DNA of 10,068 nucleotides from Christensenella sp. UBA1252 (GTDB lineage: Bacteria; Bacillota; Clostridia; Christensenellales; CAG-1252): contig DBVY01000023.1 in assembly GCA_002308575.1 (NCBI GenBank), forward strand, positions 274 to 10,341, given 5' to 3'. Both the position numbers and the translations under genes were made by a program. Of the stretch, positions 4,600 to 10,068 are shown piece by piece (the first letter of the stretch is position 1; each line of letters begins with the position of its first letter). Below the pieces are notes generated by a model that saw nothing but the letters and a program-made list of their open reading frames with translations, made no database searches and was not told where the DNA came from.

Positions 4600-4980
4600 T
4601 TACTCCTTTTCGTTTGGTATTTCCGCGATCGCTTCGATCTCGACGAGAGATCCCTTGGGAAGCGCCGCCGCTTGGATCAAACTCCTTGCGGGTTTATTCG
4701 TAAAATAGTTGCCGTACGTTTCGTTGAACGCCGCGAAATCGGCGATATTCGCAAGAAAACACGTCGTTTTGACGACGTGCGCCAGATCGCTGCCCGCTGA
4801 AAGCAAGACCTCGGAAAGATTCTTGATCGCGTTCTCCGTTTGCCCTGCGACGGATGCGGCGAAAACCCCGTTTTTATCGATCCCGAGTTGCCCGGACGCA
4901 AACACGAAACCGCCGCTTATGATCGCTTGCGAATAGGGCCCGACCGCCGACGGCGCTTTATCCGTTACCACGCTTTTCAT
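4600..4980 (-). CDS. ridA: RidA family reactive intermediate/imine deaminase
   Basis: 126 residues, standard for the YjgF/YER057c/UK114 family. It forms a homotrimer that hydrolyses 2-aminoacrylate and related enamines or imines released by PLP enzymes. GPYSQA (14-19), FASGQLG (27-33), the substrate carboxylate Arg99 in PARSLIQ and the signature PKGSLVEIEAIA (108-119) are all present, so it should be active. The start at 4980 (MKSVV) is chosen for CGGAGG 9 nt upstream; the open frame continues to 5043 without family features. It is third in the operon. Cysteine/serine-handling PLP enzymes such as those encoded upstream generate aminoacrylate by beta-elimination, which explains its place here. 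The 103-nt gap before it contains a strong palindrome (5032-5058) that may tune its expression. Confidence 0.93.
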   Translation of the reverse strand: MKSVVTDKAPSAVGPYSQAIISGGFVFASGQLGIDKNGVFAASVAGQTENAIKNLSEVLLSAGSDLAHVVKTTCFLANIADFAAFNETYGNYFTNKPARSLIQAAALPKGSLVEIEAIAEIPNEKE

Positions 4981-5031
4981 AGAAAGTACCTCCGTTTTTT
5001 TGTTTTTCTTTTCCCCGCTATACATACCGCT

Positions 5032-5058
5032 GCCCCACGGCAAAATTTGCCATGGGGC
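5032..5058. promoter_or_regulatory. Intra-operon palindrome between cysK and ridA
   Basis: GCCCCA, a mismatch, GGCAAAATTTGCC, a mismatch, then TGGGGC form a 27-bp near-perfect palindrome. On the minus (sense) strand it lies about 50 nt upstream of the ridA ATG and no U-tract follows directly, so it is not a standard terminator. It could be an mRNA-stabilising or processing stem, a partial attenuator, or a protein site. Confidence 0.6.
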
Positions 5059-5083
5059 GAGAGGAATTTTGATTCTTTTTCGC

Positions 5084-6016
5084 TTAGTCTTGGAAAAGCG
5101 GCGTGGACAGGTATCTGTCGCCCGTGTCGGGCAGGATCACGACGATGTTCTTCCCCTTGTTTTCGGGGCGCTTCGCAAGCTCGATCGCCGCCCAAGCCGC
5201 CGCGCCGGAGGAGATTCCGACCAACACGCCTTCACTCTTTCCGATCAATTTTCCGATCGCGAACGCGTCTTCGTTCTGCACGGGAATGATCTCGTCATAG
5301 ACCTTCGTGTTCAAAACCTCGGGCACGAATCCCGCGCCGATCCCTTGGATCTTGTGCGGCCCCGCGATTCCGGTCGAAAGCACGGCGCTCGTCTTCGGCT
5401 CTACCGCCACGATTTTTACCGACGGCTTTTTGCTCTTTAAGTATTCGCCCGTTCCGGTGATCGTGCCGCCCGTTCCGACGCCGGCGACCAAGAAATCCAC
5501 CTGACCGTCCGTATCTTCGAAGATCTCCGGCCCCGTCGTTTCCCTGTGGATCTTCGGGTTCGCGGGATTGACGAATTGCCCCGGAATGAAACTGTTCGGC
5601 GTTTCCGCGGCGATCTCTTCCGCTTTCGCGATCGCGCCTTTCATGCCCTTCGCGCCGTCCGAAAGGACGAGTTCCGCGCCGTATGCCTTCATGAGTTGGC
5701 GGCGCTCGACCGACATCGTTTCGGGCATCACGATAATGATCCGATAGCCTTTCGCCGCCGCGATCGAGGCGAGCCCGATGCCCGTGTTGCCCGAGGTCGG
5801 CTCGATGATCACGGAATCCGGTTTCAGCAAGCCCTTTTCTTCCGCGTCTTCGATCATCGCTTTGGCGATGCGGTCTTTGATCGATCCGGCGGGATTGAAG
5901 TATTCGAGTTTCGCGAAGATCTTCGCTTGCAAATTTAATGCTTTTTCAATATGCGTAAGCTCCAAAAGAGGGGTTTTTCCGACCAGTTGATCGGCGGACG
6001 TGTAAATCTTTGCCAT
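5084..6016 (-). CDS. cysK: Cysteine synthase (O-acetylserine sulfhydrylase), PLP fold type II
   Basis: 310 residues, full length for CysK/CysM. It makes cysteine from O-acetylserine and sulfide in the cytosol. The PLP Lys47 lies in [18 protein letters not shown] (73-79) binds the substrate carboxylate, [10 protein letters not shown] (179-188) holds the PLP phosphate, and SSGAA (269-273) and PDTGDRYLS (296-304) complete the active site. The C-terminus (YLSTPLF, near 302-308) is the CysK type. The ATG at 6016 has AAAGGAG about 9 nt upstream and starts 23 nt after the stop of the upstream sulfhydrylase gene, so it is in the same operon. If the Rrf2 protein encoded downstream acts like CymR, CysK could also be its partner in sensing O-acetylserine and cysteine. 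That role is known for B. subtilis and only inferred here. Nothing in the sequence looks damaged. Confidence 0.96.
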   Translation of the reverse strand: MAKIYTSADQLVGKTPLLELTHIEKALNLQAKIFAKLEYFNPAGSIKDRIAKAMIEDAEEKGLLKPDSVIIEPTSGNTGIGLASIAAAKGYRIIIVMPETMSVERRQLMKAYGAELVLSDGAKGMKGAIAKAEEIAAETPNSFIPGQFVNPANPKIHRETTGPEIFEDTDGQVDFLVAGVGTGGTITGTGEYLKSKKPSVKIVAVEPKTSAVLSTGIAGPHKIQGIGAGFVPEVLNTKVYDEIIPVQNEDAFAIGKLIGKSEGVLVGISSGAAAWAAIELAKRPENKGKNIVVILPDTGDRYLSTPLFQD

Positions 6017-6039
6017 TTTTCTTATCTCCTTTATTCTGA

Positions 6040-7323
6040 TTATTTGATTGCCGCAAAACCTTGTTCGAGATCTGCGAGGATGTCGTCGATATGTTCGGTA
6101 CCGATCGACAAGCGAACGGTGTTGGGTTTGATGCCCGCGCCGAGAAGCTCTTCTTCGGACAGTTGCGAGTGCGTGGTGGACGCCGGATGAATGACGAGCG
6201 ACTTGACGTCCGCAACGTTCGCGAGAAGGCTGAACAGTTTCAAACTCTCGGTAAACTTCTTGGCTTCCGCCGCGCCGCCCTTAACTTCGAACGTAAAGAT
6301 GGACGCGGCGCCGTTCGGGAAGTATCTGTCGTAAAGTTCCTTTTGCTTGCCCGTTTCGAGCGAAGGGTGATTGACCTTTTCGACTTGGGGATGCTTTTTC
6401 AAAAAGTCCACGACTTTGAGGGCGTTCTCAACGTGACGCTCCACGCGAAGCGAAAGCGTTTCCAAGCCCTGCAAAAGAAGGAACGAATTGAACGGCGAGA
6501 TCGTCGCGCCCTGATCTCTCATCAAGGTCGTGCGGAGTTTAATGATATACGCGAGGTTTCCGACCGCCTGCGTAAACACGACGCCGTGATAGGACGGATT
6601 GGGCTGGCTGAGACCCGGGAACTTGTCGTTTTGCGCCCAGTCGAATTTGCCGCTGTCGATAACGACGCCGCCCATCACCGTTCCGTGCCCGCCGATGAAC
6701 TTGGTCGCCGAGTGCACGACGATATCCGCGCCGTGCTCGATCGGGCGAAGGTAATACGGCGTTGCGAACGTGTTGTCCACGATAAACGGAATGCCGTTCT
6801 CGTGGGCGACCGCGGAAACCGCCTCGATATCGATGACGTCCGAATTCGGATTGCCGAGCGTTTCGGCGTAAATCAGCTTGGTGTTCGGACGGATCGCCTT
6901 GCGGAAGTTTTCGGGATCGGAGGGATCGACGAACGTGACCGAAAGCCCTTGATCTTTTAAGGTATGCGCGAGGAGGTTGAAGCTCCCGCCGTAAAGATTG
7001 GTCGAAGAAACGATATGATCGCCCGCGGTCGCGATATTTTGGATCGCGTAAGTGATCGCCGAAGAACCGGAAGCGGTCGCAAGCGCCGCCGCGCCGCCTT
7101 CGAGCGCCGCGATCCTCTTTTCGAAGACGTCGCTCGTCGGGTTCATCAAACGGGTGTAAATATTGCCGCCTTCGGTTAAACCGAATCTGCCTGCCGCTTG
7201 CGCGGAATCGCGAAACACGTACGAGGTGGTCGCATAGATCGGCACCGCTCTCGCGTCCGTGGACGGATCCGGGCTTTCTTGCCCGACGTGTACTTGTAAG
7301 GTTTCGAATTTATAGTTTGCCAT
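6040..7323 (-). CDS. metY: O-acetylhomoserine sulfhydrylase (homocysteine synthase), Cys/Met metabolism PLP family
   Basis: 427 residues, the usual length for O-acetylhomoserine aminocarboxypropyltransferase. It makes homocysteine from O-acetylhomoserine and sulfide, feeding methionine synthesis, and some members also use O-acetylserine. The N-terminal [15 protein letters not shown] and the [20 protein letters not shown] block are typical of this subgroup. [22 protein letters not shown] (near residues 56-77), ASGSSA (84-89), DNTFATPY (184-191) and the PLP Lys208 in [11 protein letters not shown] follow in order. The C-terminal [19 protein letters not shown] is also standard. The start at 7323 is fixed by AAAGGAG 9 nt upstream and family length. 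The frame is open to 7515, but that part is the mRNA leader. It is the first gene of the operon and follows the promoter at 7487-7515. Assignment to metY rather than cystathionine gamma-synthase rests on length and the N-terminus. Confidence 0.93.
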   Translation of the reverse strand: MANYKFETLQVHVGQESPDPSTDARAVPIYATTSYVFRDSAQAAGRFGLTEGGNIYTRLMNPTSDVFEKRIAALEGGAAALATASGSSAITYAIQNIATAGDHIVSSTNLYGGSFNLLAHTLKDQGLSVTFVDPSDPENFRKAIRPNTKLIYAETLGNPNSDVIDIEAVSAVAHENGIPFIVDNTFATPYYLRPIEHGADIVVHSATKFIGGHGTVMGGVVIDSGKFDWAQNDKFPGLSQPNPSYHGVVFTQAVGNLAYIIKLRTTLMRDQGATISPFNSFLLLQGLETLSLRVERHVENALKVVDFLKKHPQVEKVNHPSLETGKQKELYDRYFPNGAASIFTFEVKGGAAEAKKFTESLKLFSLLANVADVKSLVIHPASTTHSQLSEEELLGAGIKPNTVRLSIGTEHIDDILADLEQGFAAIK

Positions 7324-7373
7324 AGTTATAATCTCCTTTAATTTTGAATGTTGAATCGTCTGCCTTGTTTCCT

Positions 7374-7445
7374 TTATCGACATCGATCGCACATTCGTCC
7401 GAATCGGAAATTGTAGCGTACAAGCAAAATCAGTAAGTCTTTCAT
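7374..7445 (-). CDS. Possible leader peptide (23 residues) ending in a Cys-rich stretch
   Basis: In the metY leader, AAGGAAG lies 6-7 nt upstream of an ATG at 7445 that opens a 23-codon frame starting MKDLLILLVRY. It ends Met-Cys-Asp-Arg-Cys-Arg-stop at 7374. Two Cys codons just before the stop, in the leader of a cysteine-synthesis operon, are what a stalling leader peptide would look like. No clear terminator hairpin follows, so a transcription-attenuation model is not complete. Chance is a real possibility in about 157 nt. Confidence 0.3.
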   Translation of the reverse strand: MKDLLILLVRYNFRFGRMCDRCR

Positions 7446-7466
7446 TGCGTTCTTCCTTTAACCCAC

Positions 7467-7481
7467 CAACCTCGTAGGTTG
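7467..7481. promoter_or_regulatory. Perfect palindrome, candidate Rrf2 operator
   Basis: CAACCTCGTAGGTTG consists of arms CAACCT and AGGTTG around a 3-nt centre. It lies 6 bp downstream of the -10 element and covers the predicted transcription start of the sulfur operon. A repressor here would block transcription initiation, and the operon's own Rrf2 protein is the obvious candidate. Confidence 0.6.
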
Positions 7482-7486
7482 ATATG

Positions 7487-7515
7487 ATCTTACCATACAA
7501 AACCGCCCCTGTCAA
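7487..7515 (-). promoter_or_regulatory. Promoter of the metY-cysK-ridA-rrf2 operon
   Basis: On the minus strand TTGACA (7510-7515) and TAAGAT (7487-7492) are separated by 17 bp. The predicted start is near 7480, giving a leader of about 157 nt. I see no S-box or T-box consensus in that leader. Confidence 0.75.
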
Positions 7516-7622
7516 GAGTTTTTCAAAAGTTTTTTCAAAAATTATTTGCCGATTATCTCCCCCCTTCTATCGACCTCAAAACGAATCATAGATACGCCCA
7601 TATACGCGCGCAAAACCATAAC

Positions 7623-7688
7623 GCGATATGCCTTTGAGCGCGATATCATATCTTGCATTGCGATATATTCGCTTTGCGAATGCGATAT
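7623..7688. repeat. GCGATAT tandem quasi-repeat with hairpin
   Basis: GCGATAT begins at 7623, 7640, 7660 and 7682, a spacing of 17, 20 and 22 bp. Between the third and fourth units ATTCGCTTTGCGAAT is a perfect 6-bp stem with a TTT loop. I recall repeats of the GATAT/GCGATATG kind as scattered intergenic elements in gut Clostridia. No coding frame supports a gene here. Confidence 0.6.
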
Positions 7689-7718
7689 GTTCGCCGACGT
7701 TTGCCCCACTATCAACAA

Positions 7719-7752
7719 AAAGCAGACGCCGGATCGTATTTGCGTCTGCTTT
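7719..7752. terminator. Intrinsic terminator for the surface-protein gene
   Basis: AAAGCAGACGC (7719-7729) pairs over 11 bp with GCGTCTGCTTT (7742-7752) around a 12-nt loop. On the minus strand the stem is followed by TTGTTG after its own T-run, so it fits as a terminator for the gene ending at 8051, about 300 nt upstream. On the plus strand CATTTTTCC follows. Confidence 0.7.
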
Positions 7753-7789
7753 CATTTTTCCAATCTATGCGGCTTTGGATATTGATGCA

Positions 7790-7990
7790 AATGCGAGGCG
7801 CGCTATGAGGCATAGCCTCTACGCGGATCTTCGGTACGCTAAAGGAACGCGCAGGCGCGTACTCCTTAGCACAAAAAAACAAATTGTTTTTCGAGAACCC
7901 CGACGTGCGTGATTTCGCTTCGAGCGCGGAGAGTGGTGCAAAAACGAGCGCTCTCCGAGGCGGCGCGCAGGCGCGTACTTCTTGTACGCA
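7790..7990. repeat. Cluster of palindromes with a duplicated GC-rich 16-mer
   Basis: Four structures are packed together. GAGGC...CTATG-AGG-CATAG-CCTC is near 7796-7820. An imperfect long stem spans about 7835-7874. AAAAACAAATTGTTTTT (7875-7891) has 8-bp arms. GCGTAC-TTCTT-GTACGC is at 7973-7989. CGCGCAGGCGCGTACT occurs at 7848-7863 and again at 7964-7979. Together with 7623-7752 this fills the 7520-8050 gap; no frame there has a ribosome site or a protein-like sequence. Confidence 0.6.
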
Positions 7991-8050
7991 ACCGCACGGC
8001 AACGAGGTGGTTAGCGAAGCATATGCGCCGCTATACGCGCTCGAAAATGA

Positions 8051-10068
8051 TTACGCTTCTTCGTAGCGCGCATACAAATCCAAGGCGTAATAGAGAGGCG
8101 TATCAAACGTATACGGCTCTTCCGCGTCGTACTCAAACCACCCGAGGAAGGTAAACCCTTCGAGATACGGCGCGCCGGGCGAAGTCGGGCAAGTACCGGA
8201 CATAATGACCTGCGTCATATCCTCTTCGGGCATTTCGCCGTCGTCCGGATGGAAATGCAAGGTGAGCTCAAACGGACCGTTCACGATGGTTTCGAGCTCG
8301 GCTTCTGGTTTCATTTCCGAATACTCGCGGTCTTGGAATACGACGGTCGCCTTGTAATAGATAAAGTCGCTGATGACTTCCATCGTGACCACCGCGTCCA
8401 CCTCTTCGACGTGCTCGGAGTCGCGCGCGCAGGTAAACACCGCAACGGCGGCAAACGGCGTATCGCTGACGTTTTGATCGCCCGTTTCCGCGGCGACGGC
8501 GCCGCTTTCGCCGGACGACCAAACGAAGACGGGTTCGCCGTAACTGTGGCCGAGAGCGGGGATCGCAAGGTCAATGGGCTCTTCCGCGGGCTCTCTATTC
8601 GCGTTGAACATTTTCTCGCACCGTGAGCAGCAGTAGCGGGCGGCGACGCCGTCCTCTTCGCAGGTCGGTTCGATCGCCTCCAAAAGTTCACCGTAATCAT
8701 GGCCGAGAGCGGGGATCATAATATCTTCCACCGCGACCTTGTTTTTATCGAAGAAGTTTTCGCAGCGCTGGCAGCAATAGTGATCGATCACGCCGTCCTC
8801 TTCGCAAGTTGCCTCTTCTCCTTCCATCAAATCGCCGTAATCGTGGCCGAGAGCGGCGAGCGTGATCTCGCTTTCTTCCACTTCGTTCTTATTGCTGTCG
8901 AAGAATTTTTCGCAACGAGAGCAACAGTAACGCTCGGAAATTCCGTCCTCTACGCAAGTCGGTTCGATCTCTTCCAAAAGGTCGCCATAGGCGTGACCGA
9001 GAGCGGGGATCGTCAAATCTTCTTCCGTTGCGGCTTCTTGATTCACGTCAAAGAACTTTTCGCAGCGAGAGCAACAATAGCGCGCCGCAAGCCCCGTTTC
9101 TTCGCAACTCGCGGGGAATTCTTCCAATAAATCGCCATAGGCGTGGCCGAGGGCAGAAAGGTCGATAACTTTCTCGTCTTGGTAGACCTCTTCGTTTTCG
9201 TCTGTGATCGAAGCGGCGTAACGAGCGGCGCCCGCTTCTTCGCAGGTCGCTTGTTCGATCGTTTCCTCAACGAGGGGCGAGAAGATCAAAGGATCGCCGC
9301 CGCTTGCTTCGGGTACCGTAACGGTGACGGAATGCCCGTCCTCGCTCCAATCCCACGTTGCGCTGTCATACAGATACACGAAGGTCGGATCGATCGGTTC
9401 CTCTTCAAGCTGATACGCCGCGAGGATCTCGTTTCCGACGCGCAGGGTCACGGCAACCGCCGTCGGGCGCGCCAAACGGAAGGAATAGGAATCTTCCTTG
9501 TTTCCGTCCGCCGTAAATAAGAGATTTCCTTCCGCATCCTTTGCGGTCAGCGTATAGATCTCGTCCTTCGCAAGTTCCGCCATTGCGAAGATATGCACTT
9601 CTTCCCCTTCGGAGAAAACTTCGAGATAGGCTTCGCGCTTGGGGATCGCCGCCGTACAATAACTTTTTTCGACGTAAAGCTTTCCGTCCTCGCCCGTCAC
9701 CGTCAACATATATTCGCGGTTCGGTTGAAGCCCCGCAAACTCAAAGATCGCGTTAGAACCAACGGTTTGCTCCCGCACATAATCCACGCCGACGAGCTTC
9801 GCCGTAAAGACGGGCATTTCCGCCTCGCCTTCGCCTTCGGAAATTTCGACTTCGACCGCCATTTGAAACACGAGGCGATCCACGTCCGCTAAAATCAAAG
9901 AAACGTTTACGCTCAAAATGCTGAGCACGGTTGCAACGACGATAACCGCCGCTACCGCCGCCGTTGCGAAAACGCCGCCGACCGCCGCGATGCCGCCGCC
10001 CGTCGCCGTCGTTACGGACGTCAAATTGACGGACGCAGTCGCCGCCGTAGGAGAAGCGGAAACGGCTG
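8051..10068 (-). CDS. Membrane-anchored surface protein with Cys-rich repeats and an InlB-type C-terminal repeat (5' end outside window)
   Basis: The frame is open past the right edge, with no ATG in view; a TTG at 10024 is the only internal start option, so the true start is probably beyond 10068. Residues below count from 10024. A hydrophobic span at about 12-46 (AAVAAVIVVATVLSILSVNV) is a transmembrane anchor, so the rest should be extracellular. Next come an FN3-like segment (70-125, GLQPNREYMLTVT), a second beta-rich domain (130-240), and a degenerate lead-in repeat (258-291). Four tandem repeats start at 292, 342, 392 and 440. Each has LGH-x-YG, a Cys, then YCC-(S/Q)-RCE-x-(F/M)-F, so four Cys per repeat. 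A short fifth start is at 491. The C-terminus (about 583-655) is an InlB/Flg_new-type repeat (FTFLGWF ... LYARY). There is no LPXTG motif. The role is probably adhesion or envelope; the ligand is unknown. Confidence 0.85.
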   Translation of the reverse strand, partial: AVSASPTAATASVNLTSVTTATGGGIAAVGGVFATAAVAAVIVVATVLSILSVNVSLILADVDRLVFQMAVEVEISEGEGEAEMPVFTAKLVGVDYVREQTVGSNAIFEFAGLQPNREYMLTVTGEDGKLYVEKSYCTAAIPKREAYLEVFSEGEEVHIFAMAELAKDEIYTLTAKDAEGNLLFTADGNKEDSYSFRLARPTAVAVTLRVGNEILAAYQLEEEPIDPTFVYLYDSATWDWSEDGHSVTVTVPEASGGDPLIFSPLVEETIEQATCEEAGAARYAASITDENEEVYQDEKVIDLSALGHAYGDLLEEFPASCEETGLAARYCCSRCEKFFDVNQEAATEEDLTIPALGHAYGDLLEEIEPTCVEDGISERYCCSRCEKFFDSNKNEVEESEITLAALGHDYGDLMEGEEATCEEDGVIDHYCCQRCENFFDKNKVAVEDIMIPALGHDYGELLEAIEPTCEEDGVAARYCCSRCEKMFNANREPAEEPIDLAIPALGHSYGEPVFVWSSGESGAVAAETGDQNVSDTPFAAVAVFTCARDSEHVEEVDAVVTMEVISDFIYYKATVVFQDREYSEMKPEAELETIVNGPFELTLHFHPDDGEMPEEDMTQVIMSGTCPTSPGAPYLEGFTFLGWFEYDAEEPYTFDTPLYYALDLYARYEEA
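8555..9151 (-). repeat. Four tandem 144-153-bp coding repeats in the surface protein
   Basis: The units encode 50, 50, 48 and 51 residues. At the DNA level GGCCGAGAGCGGGGATC or a one- to few-base variant recurs at about 8551, 8701, 8847, 8995 and 9146. The near-identical nucleotide blocks with more divergent stretches between them suggest duplication followed by partial homogenisation. Confidence 0.85.

Noticed and set aside
7324-7480. SAM (S-box) riboswitch or T-box in the metY leader
   Set aside because: I looked for the S-box 5' core and the T-box sequence AGGGTGGNACCGCG and found neither; no terminator hairpin precedes the gene.
7324-7515. N-terminal extension of the sulfhydrylase frame
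   Set aside because: It is the transcribed leader: the ATG at 7323 has a Shine-Dalgarno and gives family length, and the -10 and -35 elements lie inside or at the edge of the extension.
7712-8154. Several 60-96-codon frames on both strands in 7546-8154
   Set aside because: They are Arg/Ala-rich products of GC-rich palindromes, overlap each other and a terminator, and lack ribosome sites.
8249-9892. Plus-strand frames of 71-143 codons opposite the surface-protein gene
   Set aside because: They are antisense shadows of a repeat-containing gene with strong codon bias, and their repeats mirror the sense repeats.

Overview
The window looks like chromosomal DNA from an uncultured gut-type Clostridia (Firmicutes). 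Nearly every gene has a Gram-positive AGGAGG-type ribosome binding site. The cysteine/methionine genes are clostridial in style, and the long surface protein combines Cys-rich repeats with an InlB-type repeat, as is common in that group. This placement is inferred from gene style, not from a marker gene.

The window has two halves. Positions 1 to about 3440 are AT-rich accessory DNA, almost all on the minus strand. It starts with a 5'-truncated tyrosine-recombinase fragment (1-157). Next comes a compact candidate toxin-immunity pair (720-1304 and 244-723) with a 4-bp ATGA overlap. Two related direct repeats lie on either side of the pair (155-210 and 1578-1643); each carries a 10-bp GGCTACACTT-type repeat and a hairpin, and each sits just 3' of a gene block. 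Then follows a two-gene operon of unknown function (2070-2615, 1672-2052) behind a consensus promoter. Last is an eroded module: a start-less HCLTC-containing frame, a truncated XRE-type regulator, a small immunity-like gene and a 54-residue gene that is easily missed.

Positions 3500 to 10068 are GC-richer and housekeeping-like. A shikimate-kinase-family gene (3566-4060, +) has a promoter so close to its ATG that the mRNA should be leaderless or nearly so. It converges, across a bidirectional terminator, on a four-gene minus-strand operon: O-acetylhomoserine sulfhydrylase, cysteine synthase, RidA, then an Rrf2-family regulator with three cysteines. The operon has a TTGACA promoter, a perfect 15-bp palindrome at the predicted transcription start, and a 157-nt leader with a short ORF ending in Cys codons. 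This suggests autoregulated sulfur amino-acid synthesis: sulfide is assimilated by MetY-type and CysK enzymes, RidA removes the reactive enamine by-products of PLP enzymes, and the Rrf2 protein senses cysteine, Fe-S or redox state.

The 7520-8050 stretch has no convincing gene. It holds a terminator and dense palindromic repeats. From 8051 to the right edge is the 3' two thirds or more of a membrane-anchored surface protein with four 48-51-residue Cys-rich repeats.
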